Positions 18,033-26,551 are shown, numbered from the stretch's first letter. The stretch is 64,000 nt of DNA from Desulfobacteraceae bacterium (GCA_021372055.1 JAJFVB010000001.1:1-64000); one strand, 5' to 3'. Translations and numbers: made by a program. Notes: generated by a model from the letters alone, not told the origin.

Positions 18033-19151
18033 ATGGACTTTCTGCAACGCGACGACTGTCAGACATGCACGTTCTGGAGCGGCATTCTCGGTGCAATCAA
18101 ACAGGCAATCCTGATCGCCGACAACGAAGGACGGATTCTTTTCGGAAACCAGGCGGCCGCGGAAACACTCCGGTGTTCTCTTTCCGACCTGCTCGACAGG
18201 CTTTTCCAAAATTTCATCACCCCGGAGGACCTGGACATCTTTTTCCCCAACCTGCTCTACCTCGCTCGAAACTCCCGCTCTTTCGACGGGGAGATAATGC
18301 TCGTCCGGGCGGATTCATGCCGCTTCATCGCTTCGCTTACCATGATGCCCCACCGTGAGGCACAATCGCGGCAGAACTATCTTTTCCTCAGCTTTCAGGA
18401 CATCCACGATCGCAAACAGGTCGAGCAGACATTCGCCCGGGGCCATTACCCCGACCTCGTGAAAATTGCGGATGGAATTGCACACGAGATTCGAAACCCT
18501 CTGGTCGGCATCGGGGGGTTCGCGCAGAGGCTTTTCAAGGAGTGCAAAGAGTCGTCGGAAAACCGGGCCTATTTCGACCATATGATGAAAAATATCAAAA
18601 AAATCGAGAAGCTGATTCAAAAGGTCGAATTCTTCGCCCAACTCCCGAAGCCCTCGATGGGACATTCGAACCTGAAAGACGTTCTCCTGCGTGTGGCCGA
18701 GAGTTATTTGCCCCGAATGGAGCAGAGGAAGATCGATTTTTTGATCGATCTTGGAGATATAAGGCTGTGCATGGACCCGGATCTCGTCGCGAGGGCGACC
18801 GCAATCTTCCTGGAAAACGCCGTCGATGCCGTCCCGGAAGGCGGCAGGATCGCGATCAGGACACAAACCGAGGAAGGCTGGGCGGCAATAAGAATTCAGG
18901 ATAACGGCAAGGGAATCAGCCCGGAAGACCTCCCCTTTATCTTCAATCCCTTCTTCAGCACAAAACCCGAGGGCGCGGGCATCGATCTCGCCATCGTGAA
19001 GAGAATAGCCGAAAGCCATCAGGGCAAGGTTGAAGTGACCTCAACTCCGGGCCGCGAAACGATTTTTTCGCTGCTCATCCCCGTTGAAAAGCGCCGCTTT
19101 GTCAGGATGTACCGGCTGGAGGACAGCGAAAGAAGGGAAAACTCCCGCTAA
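18033..19151 (+). CDS. PAS-domain sensor histidine kinase, cytoplasmic
   Basis: A 372-residue soluble kinase with no membrane segment. A PAS domain covers about residues 15-130 (ILIADNEGRILFGNQAAAE), followed by a HisKA domain with phospho-acceptor His151 (GIAHEIRNPLVG) and an ATPase domain with N box at Asn262 (FLENAVDAVPEGG) and G1 box DNGKG at 290-294. The G2 box reads GAGIDLAIVKRI instead of the usual GTGLGLAIVK, a change that may affect ATP-lid movement. No response regulator is adjacent, so it is an orphan kinase here. ATG 18033 follows AAAGGAT. Function is unknown; the internal PAS domain implies a cytoplasmic signal. Confidence 0.9.
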   Translation: MDFLQRDDCQTCTFWSGILGAIKQAILIADNEGRILFGNQAAAETLRCSLSDLLDRLFQNFITPEDLDIFFPNLLYLARNSRSFDGEIMLVRADSCRFIASLTMMPHREAQSRQNYLFLSFQDIHDRKQVEQTFARGHYPDLVKIADGIAHEIRNPLVGIGGFAQRLFKECKESSENRAYFDHMMKNIKKIEKLIQKVEFFAQLPKPSMGHSNLKDVLLRVAESYLPRMEQRKIDFLIDLGDIRLCMDPDLVARATAIFLENAVDAVPEGGRIAIRTQTEEGWAAIRIQDNGKGISPEDLPFIFNPFFSTKPEGAGIDLAIVKRIAESHQGKVEVTSTPGRETIFSLLIPVEKRRFVRMYRLEDSERRENSR

Positions 19152-19192
19152 GATTTTCACGCACTCGCCCGTCCTCCCTGCCCGTGGATCAT

Positions 19193-20713
19193 TCATTCTT
19201 TTTTGCTCGCCCACGTGCGGGCTATTTCAAAAAGCGTGCGCACGCCAAAGCCCGTCGCTCCTCTCGGCAACGCACCCGTGTCCTTTTCCGCCCACGCCGT
19301 ACCGGCAATGTCCAGATGAGCCCACGGCACGCCATCGGGAACGAACTGTTTGAGAAATACCCCCGCGACAATCGCCCCGCCGGACCGGTCGCCCACGTTT
19401 TTCATGTCCGCCACGTCGCTTTTGAGACCCTCGAAATAGGAATCCCAGAGAGGCAGCGCCCAGAAGCGCTCTCCGACTTTGGCTCCAGCCGCGCAGGTGA
19501 ATCGCGCCAGGTCCTCGCTGTTTGCCAGAACCCCGGCGATTTCCTTGCCGAGCGCAACGATGCAAGCGCCCGTAAGCGTAGCGATATCGACCATCAGCGC
19601 GGGTTTGAACTTCCCGGCGGCATAGGCGAGAGCATCGCAGAGCAGCAGCCGGCCTTCGGCGTCCGTGCTGATGACCTCAATGGTCTGTCCCGAATACGAC
19701 CGCAGCACGTCACCCGGCTTGTAGGCCTTCCCTCCGGGCATGTTCTCCGTGCACGGGAGAATCCCTATCACGCGCTTTTGAAGGCCAAATCTTCCGATCG
19801 CCTCAAGCGTCCCAAGGACGGACGCCGCGCCCGCCATGTCGTGTTTCATCTCTTCGAGCTTGGCGCTTGGTTTGAGGGATATTCCCCCCGTATCGAAGGT
19901 GATGCCTTTCCCAATGAATACGATCGGATCATCGTTTTCCGTACCGGGCGGAGCGTGCTCGATAGTGACCATATAGGCCGGTTCGGCGCTTCCGGAGGCC
20001 ACCGCCGCAAAGGCCCCCATCCCGATGGATCGGGCGGCCTGGATGTCCATCGTCTCGATCCGAAACCCGAACTTCGATGCCAGCTCCGCGGCCCTTTCGG
20101 CAAGGAACTTCGGAGTAACCCGGTTTGCCGGGCCTATTGTCAGGTCGCGGGCAAGGATGATTCCCGCGGCATCAGCCCGAGCGAGAGCCACCGCCTCCGC
20201 GAGCAATTCTTCGGGCCGCGCGGGGGAAAGCAGAAGCAAGACATCGGGAGCCTTCGGAGGCTCGGAGTTCTTGGTCTTGAGCCCGGTGTAGCAATGAAGT
20301 CCCGTTACGGCCCCCGTAACGATCTCCCTCAGGCAATCGGGAGGTCCGCAAGGCAGATCTTCCAGCGCGGATAGGGGGATACCGGCCCGGGCTATCCCCA
20401 TGTCGCGACACTTCCGCAACGCGAATGCCGCGGCGCTTCTCAGCATATCCTTTTCAAATTTTTCGATCGGTCCCAGGCCAGCCACAACGACCCGCGGAAC
20501 CGCTCCATCGCCGGAGGGCGCATAAAACACGGCCACCTCGTTCCGTTTTCCTTTGAAATCGGACAGGGCCGGCGTGTTTGTAAGCCAGGACCCGGTTCCG
20601 TTGAGGAAACTCTTGAGGCCCGGCAGCGTCTCTTCACTTTTTTCGAAAACAAAAAAAAGAACGGCATCGAGGCGCCACTCTTTTTCGGATGCAATTTCCC
20701 ATGCAATTTCCAT
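19193..20713 (-). CDS. pepA: Leucyl aminopeptidase (M17)
   Basis: A 506-residue cytosolic dizinc aminopeptidase that removes N-terminal residues from peptides. The C-terminal catalytic half has GKGITFDTGGISLKP with the metal/catalytic Lys, the DMAGAA segment, ENMPGGKAYKPGDV and the family signature as STDAEGRL (usual form NTDAEGRL). The N-terminal half is the less conserved macro-like domain. ATG 20713 is six bases from GAGGAG. It lies downstream of the ThiF-like gene on the same strand (84 bases) and is convergent with the kinase gene. Confidence 0.95.
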   Translation of the reverse strand: MEIAWEIASEKEWRLDAVLFFVFEKSEETLPGLKSFLNGTGSWLTNTPALSDFKGKRNEVAVFYAPSGDGAVPRVVVAGLGPIEKFEKDMLRSAAAFALRKCRDMGIARAGIPLSALEDLPCGPPDCLREIVTGAVTGLHCYTGLKTKNSEPPKAPDVLLLLSPARPEELLAEAVALARADAAGIILARDLTIGPANRVTPKFLAERAAELASKFGFRIETMDIQAARSIGMGAFAAVASGSAEPAYMVTIEHAPPGTENDDPIVFIGKGITFDTGGISLKPSAKLEEMKHDMAGAASVLGTLEAIGRFGLQKRVIGILPCTENMPGGKAYKPGDVLRSYSGQTIEVISTDAEGRLLLCDALAYAAGKFKPALMVDIATLTGACIVALGKEIAGVLANSEDLARFTCAAGAKVGERFWALPLWDSYFEGLKSDVADMKNVGDRSGGAIVAGVFLKQFVPDGVPWAHLDIAGTAWAEKDTGALPRGATGFGVRTLFEIARTWASKKE

Positions 20714-20797
20714 CGCAACTCCTCAATGATTCATAAAGCGCCCCGCGCAACCCGCATGCCAGCGCCGTGCATTCATGCAAACCATGATAATTACCGC

Positions 20798-21634
20798 CTA
20801 TCGACGAAGCGGCGCAACGGAAAACGTTCCGCTCTCGCCGTCAAAATAGAGAAGCTTTTCGCTGTAGGCGGCTTCTTTTCCAGTCAATATGCGCATTGCT
20901 TCCAGAGCGGCAAGGCTTCCGAGGATGGAAGGAGTCGGTCCCGGAACCCCGGCCGCTTCCTCCTCTCTGCCTTTCGTCCTGATCGATCCGTAGATTGCCG
21001 TCATATTGAGCGCCGATCCCGGCAGAAAAGTGCTTATCTGCCCCCACCATCCGGCCACGGCCGTATGGATGAATGGAATCCCGAGCCTGCGGGCGGAAGC
21101 CTCGAGGACAAACCTGCCCTCGACGTTGTCTATGGCATCCATGACGAGGTCCACGCCGTTCATCGCCTCACCGGCATCCTCCTCGTCAATTTCGTATGGA
21201 AGCTCCTGAACACTGACGAAAGGATTCACGCCGCGCACGCGATCGGTTGCCGCTCGCGACTTCGATACGCCAAGTCTATCCGGGGTGCACAAGAGTTGCC
21301 GATTGAGATTCGATTCGGTAAAGACGTCGCCGTCAGCGAGGCGAAGGAGGCCGACACCGCATCGCGCAAGCAGTTCAATGATAATGCTCCCGAGCCCCCC
21401 GCAACCGCAGATCAGCACACTGGCGGCGCAGAGCCGGACCTGCTCCTCGAAACCAAACGACCAAAAGTTCTTCAGGTACCTGTGAGGAACAACCCCGTGC
21501 ATCAGGGCTTCGATCTGAGCTTCCCCGTTGGTGATCCCGTCTTCTTCCGCCAGATCAAGCAGGGCAACATCGTCTATGACAAGGACCTGTCCGCCGCCGT
21601 GGTCCACGGGACGAGCCCATTTCAGGATATCCAT
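20798..21634 (-). CDS. ThiF/MoeB/HesA family adenylyltransferase
   Basis: A 278-residue E1-like enzyme that would adenylate the C-terminus of a small ubiquitin-like sulfur carrier (ThiS, MoaD or similar) or act in a related activation. The nucleotide site GCGGLGS sits near residue 75, followed by DGDVFTESNLNRQ with the conserved Asp and Arg, and the MDAIDNVEGR motif. The usual zinc CxxC pairs are not apparent, and the C-terminal rhodanese domain of some relatives is absent. The N-terminal 60 residues extend beyond the core. No carrier protein gene is adjacent, so the partner is unknown. It is divergent from serC. Confidence 0.85.
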   Translation of the reverse strand: MDILKWARPVDHGGGQVLVIDDVALLDLAEEDGITNGEAQIEALMHGVVPHRYLKNFWSFGFEEQVRLCAASVLICGCGGLGSIIIELLARCGVGLLRLADGDVFTESNLNRQLLCTPDRLGVSKSRAATDRVRGVNPFVSVQELPYEIDEEDAGEAMNGVDLVMDAIDNVEGRFVLEASARRLGIPFIHTAVAGWWGQISTFLPGSALNMTAIYGSIRTKGREEEAAGVPGPTPSILGSLAALEAMRILTGKEAAYSEKLLYFDGESGTFSVAPLRR

Positions 21635-21788
21635 CCGTCCAGTTCCCCGAATCTACTGAGGATTCACGCGCTTCAAAGCAGAAGCGCCCCCTTGCGCCAA
21701 GCTGGGCCGAAGTATATATCACGCGCGCCTTCGGCGCAAATCCGCCTTTTGCCCGTCCGCCGGGTTGGCGTCCAGTCCTAAAAAAGCA

Positions 21789-21817
21789 TTGACAAAACCG
21801 GCTCCGCCCGTTAGCGT
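21789..21817 (+). promoter_or_regulatory. Promoter candidate for serC
   Basis: TTGACA (21789-21794), 17 bases, TAGCGT (21812-21817), about 50 bases before the serC start. The -35 box is perfect; the -10 box matches the consensus at three positions. Confidence 0.5.
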
Positions 21818-21866
21818 TTCGTCCCTGCCAATTCGCTCCGTATAAAACCAGAACAGGAGATTCATA

Positions 21867-22952
21867 ATGACCCAGCGGATTTACAACTTCAATGCGGGAC
21901 CAGCTGCCTTGCCGCTCCCGGTGCTCGAAGAAATCAAACAGGAGATGCTCGATTTCGCGGGAACCGGCATGTCCATACTCGAGATAAGCCATCGTTCCAA
22001 GCCGTTCGAAAACGTGCTGAACGACTCCATTGCCCGCGTCAAAAGACTTCTTGGCCTGAGCGAGGACTATCAGGTCCTTTTCATTCAGGGCGGGGCAAGC
22101 CTTCAATTCAGCATGATTCCGATGAATCTCGCAATAGCCGGGAAACCGCTGGATTACGTGGACACGGGCACATGGTCCACCAAGGCCATAAAAGAGGCTC
22201 GGCTGCTCGGCAAGGACGTTCGAGTGGTAGCGAGCTCGCAGGATAAGGAATTCACCTATATTCCCTCGGAGGTCCCGGTCGACGGGAAGGCGGCATATCT
22301 GCACATCACTTCCAACAACACGATCCGGGGCACGCAATGGCGAGCCTTCCCCGACGCCGCCGGTTTGCCTCTTATCAGCGATATGTCTTCGGATTTCCTC
22401 AGCCGCAGGTTCGATCCGAACCCGTTCGCGTTGATCTATGCCGGCGCTCAGAAAAACCTCGGCCCGGCCGGCGTATCAATCGTAATTCTCCGGAAGGACA
22501 TGCTCGCACGCGTCCCGAAAGAGCTTCCGTCGATGCTTCGCTATACCACCTATGCCGAGAACAACTCTTTGTACAATACGCCGCCCTGTTTTGCCATCTA
22601 CGTCTGCGACCTTGTGCTGAAGTGGCTCGAAGAGACCATCGGCGGTCTGGAGCAGATGGAAAAAATCAACGATCAAAAGGCCGAAACTCTCTACGGCTGC
22701 ATTGACAGCCTGGGTTTTTTCCGCGGAACCGCCCGCGCCGATTCCCGATCCAGGATGAACGTCACCTTCAGGCTGCCGACTCCCGAACTGGAATCGAAAT
22801 TCCTCGCCGAAGCCGGCGCGGCCGGACTCGGCGGGCTCAAGGGACACCGCTCCGTCGGAGGCTGCCGGGCATCCATCTATAATGCCACAACGATGGAAGC
22901 CGTCAGGGCGCTGGTGGAATTCATGAAAGACTTCGCTTCGAAAAACGGCTGA
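21867..22952 (+). CDS. serC: Phosphoserine aminotransferase
   Basis: A 361-residue class V aminotransferase making 3-phosphoserine from 3-phosphohydroxypyruvate and glutamate in serine biosynthesis; it can also serve pyridoxal phosphate synthesis. It starts with the family hallmark NFNAGPAALP, and the PLP-binding lysine is Lys196 in GAQKNLGPAG. The C-terminal GGLKGHRSVGGCRASIYNA block is typical. Length matches the family. ATG 21867 has AGGAG upstream at normal spacing. Probably transcribed alone from the promoter at 21789-21817. Confidence 0.96.
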   Translation: MTQRIYNFNAGPAALPLPVLEEIKQEMLDFAGTGMSILEISHRSKPFENVLNDSIARVKRLLGLSEDYQVLFIQGGASLQFSMIPMNLAIAGKPLDYVDTGTWSTKAIKEARLLGKDVRVVASSQDKEFTYIPSEVPVDGKAAYLHITSNNTIRGTQWRAFPDAAGLPLISDMSSDFLSRRFDPNPFALIYAGAQKNLGPAGVSIVILRKDMLARVPKELPSMLRYTTYAENNSLYNTPPCFAIYVCDLVLKWLEETIGGLEQMEKINDQKAETLYGCIDSLGFFRGTARADSRSRMNVTFRLPTPELESKFLAEAGAAGLGGLKGHRSVGGCRASIYNATTMEAVRALVEFMKDFASKNG

Positions 22953-23054
22953 TATCCCGCGTCTTTCAGCAGGACGAACAGCCATCCGCTTTCGCCGCCG
23001 GTTGTATTCCCATCGCAGTCGACGCGCGGAAGCGGGATCGCATTTTTCTTCTAT

Positions 23055-23093
23055 CCGGCTCCCCGACCGGGGGGCGGTTCCCGGTCGGGCCGG
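23055..23093 (+). terminator. Strong hairpin after serC
   Basis: CCCGACCGGG (23062-23071) pairs perfectly with CCCGGTCGGG (23080-23089), extended by CCGG pairs at 23055-23058 and 23090-23093 with a three-base bulge. It lies about 100 bases after serC and 90 before the transporter gene. There is no T tract, so termination is likely but not certain. Confidence 0.45.
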
Positions 23094-23182
23094 AGCAAAT
23101 TCTTTCCCGCACGCGACTCCACATCCGATGGTATTCACCGGCGAAGCCGTTGCAGGCCGGAGCGATCGGGGCACTGCCGTTC

Positions 23183-24082
23183 ATGAGCACGGATTCCAAA
23201 AGCGGAAGTCTTACCGCAATCTATCTGAAGCTGGTTCTCAGCGCCGTATTCTGGGGAGGGACCTTTGTTGCGGGAAGAATGGTGTCTCAGGAGGCCGGGC
23301 CCTTTTCGGCCGCTTTCCTGCGCTTCACGGTTGCTTCCTTCTTTCTGTTTCTTTTCGTCTTGCGCTCTCACGGCTCGATTCCTCTGCCGGAAAGGCGCGA
23401 ATTTTTCCGGCTTCTCCTGCTCGGCCTGACCGGTGTTTTTGCCTACAACTCTTTCTTTTTCTCCGGTTTGCAGACTGTCCCAGCGGGACGCGCCTCTCTC
23501 ATTATCGCGGCAAATCCGGTCTTCATAGCCCTCTTTGCGGCGCTCCTGTACAGAGAACGGCTTGGATTTTTAAAGATATTCGGTATCTGCCTCTCGATCG
23601 CCGGGGCGGCCACGGTCATCTCCCGGGGAGACCCGGCAGCGCTTCTGAAGGGACAGCTCGGCCTCGGGGAACTCTACATCCTCTGCTGCGTCGCAAGCTG
23701 GGTCGCCTATTCTCTGCTGGGCAAAGCCGCCCTGAAGGACCTCTCACCTCTCCTGGCCGTAACCTACGCCTGTGCGCTGGGCACCCTGCTGCTCTTTCCG
23801 GCGGCCTTGAATGAAGGGGTCGCGACCGCCGTTTCCGGTTACTCCGCTACGGTATGGGCATGCCTGTTTTTTCTGGGCTTCTTTGCCTCCGCCCTGGCAT
23901 TCATCTGGTACTATGAGGGGATCCGCGCCATCGGCGCATCTCGTGCCGGGGCGTTTCTCAACCTTGTACCGCTCAGCGCGGTCCTGCTTGCTTTTTTGAT
24001 ACTTCAGGAGGGACTGGATTCCTCGCTCGTTCTCGGAGCCGCGGGCACCATATCGGGGGTGTATCTGACAAACCGCGCTTAG
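23183..24082 (+). CDS. DMT superfamily transporter (EamA domains)
   Basis: A 299-residue membrane protein with about ten hydrophobic helices arranged as two EamA repeats (around 12-140 and 155-290). Motifs typical of the family include LSAVFWGGTFVAGR near the start and PLSAVLLAFLILQEGL near the end. Such proteins export amino acids, nucleobases or other metabolites; the substrate cannot be read from sequence. I start at ATG 23183; an in-frame TTG at 23150 would add 11 residues. It is followed by a bidirectional hairpin and a convergent gene. Confidence 0.88.
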   Translation: MSTDSKSGSLTAIYLKLVLSAVFWGGTFVAGRMVSQEAGPFSAAFLRFTVASFFLFLFVLRSHGSIPLPERREFFRLLLLGLTGVFAYNSFFFSGLQTVPAGRASLIIAANPVFIALFAALLYRERLGFLKIFGICLSIAGAATVISRGDPAALLKGQLGLGELYILCCVASWVAYSLLGKAALKDLSPLLAVTYACALGTLLLFPAALNEGVATAVSGYSATVWACLFFLGFFASALAFIWYYEGIRAIGASRAGAFLNLVPLSAVLLAFLILQEGLDSSLVLGAAGTISGVYLTNRA

Positions 24083-24125
24083 CGGGGGAAGCCATCGCGG
24101 ATCGTGGACAAGGGCACAAAAAGTT

Positions 24126-24157
24126 TGAGCTGGACCACAGGAGGACGGTCCAGCTCA
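24126..24157. terminator. Bidirectional terminator, 11 bp stem
   Basis: TGAGCTGGACC (24126-24136) pairs perfectly with GGTCCAGCTCA (24147-24157) around a ten-base loop. On the minus strand it is followed by AACTTTTTG, a fair T run, so it can end the minus-strand pair at 24325-25496; on the plus strand it lies 44 bases after the DMT gene. Confidence 0.7.
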
Positions 24158-24324
24158 CCTTTAGGGAATGAAATGATCACTGGCTGCTATTCTTCTATAG
24201 GACAAGCTTTTTTGCAATTAGGAGAATTCCTGATTCCAACAAGAAAATTTCCCTATTTTGCAGTGCAATCTACAAACAATCCCGCCCGAATCCCGTGGAT
24301 GTCCTATTTTTGCCGCAACCACGA

Positions 24325-24597
24325 TCACTTACCGGGCGCACGCTTACTTTCGATAACCTCAGGCACGTGTTTTTCCGGGTCGAAGGTCTCTTTTTCCTTG
24401 CTCTTCAGCCCCTCGTGGCCGGTATCGAAATCGAGAAATCCCTGGCTCTCACCCGTATCGCCAAATCCAAGCGCGACTTTCTCCTCTTCCCCGGATCGGG
24501 ACTCGGCGTTCGGCCTCAGCATCACGCCATAGATAATCAAACCGAACCCGGCCACGGAGATCAGCCCGAATATCAGGTTAAATAATAAGCGTGTCAT
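24325..24597 (-). CDS. Small membrane-anchored hypothetical protein
   Basis: A 90-residue protein with one N-terminal membrane helix (LLFNLIFGLISVAGFGLIIYG) and a hydrophilic, Glu/Lys-rich tail. I do not recognise a domain. I start at ATG 24597, which overlaps the stop of the upstream gene as ATGA, so the two are translationally coupled and probably work together. A further upstream ATG at 24624 lies inside that gene and is less likely. It could be a small partner of the Pro/Gln-rich anchored protein encoded before it. Confidence 0.65.
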   Translation of the reverse strand: MTRLLFNLIFGLISVAGFGLIIYGVMLRPNAESRSGEEEKVALGFGDTGESQGFLDFDTGHEGLKSKEKETFDPEKHVPEVIESKRAPGK

Positions 24598-25496
24598 TGA
24601 TAACTCCTCGGCTTGATATTCCACCTGTTTTCAGAATAAATCCTGATTTCGATTTCGTATCCGCCCCGCCCCCCGTAGGACGCGTCGGAATACGACACGT
24701 GCGTCGATCGCGTACCGAGCTTCAGGACGGCCCCGTCACGCGAACTGAGCCTCCGGGTAAGGCTGGTCCCGAAATCCCTTGCGGAGCTCAAGACAACCTC
24801 ATCCTTGTCCAGAACCGGAGTGAGAACAGCCTGCGGCGTGACGTAGCGCCTGTTCGGACCTACTCTCTCGGTAAGATCCGGAAGTCCGAAAGTCAAATAC
24901 ACCTGACGGTCCGCGCCACGTTCCCGCCGAACTTTGACAACAACCCTGTCGCCAAAATGCACCCTCGCCAGACGAATCTCATCGCGCTGCCGTTCCGGAT
25001 CGACCCTGAGCTTTATAACCAGGGGCCCGCCTCGCTCGGTTTCGCTCCGGTGGCGCCGCTCTTTTGTAACCCGGGGCGCGGCTTTTTGAGCCTGCCGGTT
25101 CGGGGCCGGACCTGGCGGAGGCTCGATAGCATTTTTACGCTCCGTGGTTCCCTTCTCAAACGGGGCAACCTGAGGCTTGGGGTAACTGCGATTTCCCGTG
25201 CCCACGTTCGGCAGCGGCACCGGGCCCTGATCTTTTTGCTGCGGAGCGGCGGCCGACGGCGGCTGTTGAGACTGTTCCCCCGGGGTCTGCGCCGAATCGG
25301 GGCCCGGCTGTGGTTGCTGAGGTTCAACCTGCTGCCCTGATTGCTGCGTCGCCTCCGGGGTGGGCAGAGGTAGCTGAAGGACATTTTTCGACGGTTCGGC
25401 CTGGAAAAGTGCGCCCGTCTGCACCAGGCCCAATCCTGCCAGACCGACGATCACCATCGCCGTTCCAACCCCTATGAATATGCCGCGCTTTTTCAC
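24594..25496 (-). CDS. Membrane-anchored protein with Pro/Gln-rich linker, function unknown
   Basis: A 300-residue protein. GTG 25496 is chosen because AGGAGG (25504-25509) sits seven bases before it; longer reading into upstream sequence has no such site. After KKRG comes one hydrophobic helix (IFIGVGTAMVIVGLAGLGLV), then about 100 residues very rich in Pro, Gln and Ala, a basic stretch and a C-terminal ~130-residue domain with alternating hydrophobic strands (VYLTFGLPDLTERVG, EVVLSSARDFG). This looks like a TonB- or FtsN-style periplasm-spanning layout, but no known domain is recognised. It is coupled to the small membrane protein downstream. Confidence 0.65.
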   Translation of the reverse strand: MKKRGIFIGVGTAMVIVGLAGLGLVQTGALFQAEPSKNVLQLPLPTPEATQQSGQQVEPQQPQPGPDSAQTPGEQSQQPPSAAAPQQKDQGPVPLPNVGTGNRSYPKPQVAPFEKGTTERKNAIEPPPGPAPNRQAQKAAPRVTKERRHRSETERGGPLVIKLRVDPERQRDEIRLARVHFGDRVVVKVRRERGADRQVYLTFGLPDLTERVGPNRRYVTPQAVLTPVLDKDEVVLSSARDFGTSLTRRLSSRDGAVLKLGTRSTHVSYSDASYGGRGGYEIEIRIYSENRWNIKPRSYQ

Positions 25497-25923
25497 AAGT
25501 GCGCCTCCTGTAATGCAAGCGGATCGGGGAAATGCGATCCCCTGAATTCGCCCGCCCATGCCGTATGGATACGGTCCCCGGGTGATTTGAGCCTCAACCG
25601 GTCGGACCGCGAATATCCCGTCGCTTTGACCTTTCATTCGTTCAAGACGACAAGGAACGATTTTTAGTCGACACAATTTCCATTAAGATTGATCGGAGCC
25701 ATTTGTAAATGCATTTAACAGAAATCTCACCGGCCGAAGAGCACATCCCCCCCGGCCTTGTCTCGCAAGCCCCTTCAAACCTTCAATCCGGCTCTCTCCC
25801 GCCGGCGCGGCAGAGAAACCCTTCACTTGAATTGCCCATTGCCGACCTTATCATTTGCTGGGTGGACCCTTACGGAAGTGATTGATTTGCAAAAAGAACA
25901 AAATTCCAAAAAGGAGGATCGTC
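25497..25923. other. Divergent intergenic region (427 bases)
   Basis: This region separates the minus-strand anchored protein from the selenoprotein gene. It holds the ribosome site of each and a promoter candidate for the selenoprotein. The middle part (25560-25800) shows no recognisable gene or RNA. Some coding-like composition persists just upstream of GTG 25496 on the minus strand but without a ribosome site. Confidence 0.5.
25827..25854 (+). promoter_or_regulatory. Promoter candidate for the selenoprotein gene
   Basis: TTGAAT (25827-25832), 16 bases, TATCAT (25849-25854), about 70 bases upstream of ATG 25924. Both boxes match consensus at four or more positions. The gene also has an excellent ribosome site, AGGAGG at 25912-25917, six bases before the ATG. 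Confidence 0.45.
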
Positions 25924-26499
25924 ATGGCTGGAAACATCAACTGGGTGCTCGACTACAACGAGGCCCTTTCACGCGCCAAAGCCGAAGACAAATTCGTCTT
26001 CCTCGATTTTTTCAATCCCCAGTGAATCGGCTGTCAGACAATGGATGCGGTTACGTATCCCAACCTCAAGGTAGCAGATTTCCTGAATGAAAAGGTCGTT
26101 GCGCTTCAACTCTCATCATTTGCCGAACCCTATGCGCGAGACTACCTGGTAAAGTGGACCCCCTGCCTGCTCATGCTCGACGCCGAGGGCAAAGAGCACC
26201 ACAGGACGGTCGGTTTTCTGCCCCCGCTGGAGTTTCTCCCCTCCCTGAAGCTGGGAATCGGGAAAGCTTACTTCGATAAGAACCGGTACAACGAGGCGAT
26301 CGCAGTCTTCGATTCGATCCTTTCCGATTACGTTTCCAGCGCTTCCGCCCCGGAGGCGGCATTCTTCCGCGGAGTCGCCCGGTACAAGAGCACGCACGAG
26401 GCAATCCATCTCAAGAAGATGTTCCAGTTTCTGCAGGAAAGATACAGAAACAGCGAATGGGCCGCGAGGGCCTATCCCTATTGGCTCCTGCCCATCTGA
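25924..26499 (+). CDS. Thioredoxin-fold/TPR selenoprotein with in-frame TGA (Sec34)
   Basis: Read through TGA at 26023-26025, this is a 191-residue protein. Residues 1-100 form a thioredoxin-like domain: LDFFNPQ-U-IGC-QTMDA places the TGA at the first position of a UxxC redox pair (Sec34, Cys37), and WTPCLLML supplies the cis-proline (Pro80). Residues ~100-191 look like TPR-type helices (KAYFDKNRYNEAIAVFDSIL). The start ATG has a perfect AGGAGG six bases upstream; the alternative start at 26041 has no ribosome site. Right after the TGA, 26043-26048 pairs with 26055-26060 (GGATGC/GTATCC) around a GGTTAC loop, matching the bacterial SECIS pattern. A nonsense-mutated pseudogene is the alternative but explains less. 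Confidence 0.85.
26043..26060 (+). promoter_or_regulatory. Bacterial SECIS-like hairpin
   Basis: Six-pair stem GGATGC (26043-26048) with GTATCC (26055-26060), one pair being G-U, and a six-base apical loop GGTTAC. The loop starts 24 bases after the TGA and its first two bases are G. Both features fit the known rules for bacterial SECIS elements, which bind SelB just downstream of the Sec codon. Confidence 0.65.
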
Positions 26500-26516
26500 T
26501 CCGGCCTTGATGTTTC

Positions 26517-26551
26517 GCCGTGCCGCCGCCGGTTGCCGGCGGCGGCACGGC
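26517..26551 (+). terminator. Perfect 16 bp hairpin after the selenoprotein gene
   Basis: Bases 26517-26532 pair with 26536-26551 without a mismatch around a three-base TTG loop; the stem is almost all G and C. It begins 18 bases after the stop codon and is followed by a moderately T-rich stretch. A strong transcription end is likely. Confidence 0.75.

Noticed and set aside
26023-26025. The in-frame TGA as a simple nonsense mutation
   Set aside because: It sits at the redox position, is followed by a SECIS-like hairpin and the downstream frame is fully intact. It remains the main alternative and is not excluded.
26041-26499. A 152-residue protein starting at ATG 26041
   Set aside because: No ribosome site precedes it and it would begin inside the thioredoxin fold; the upstream in-frame segment with AGGAGG and the redox motif is the better reading.
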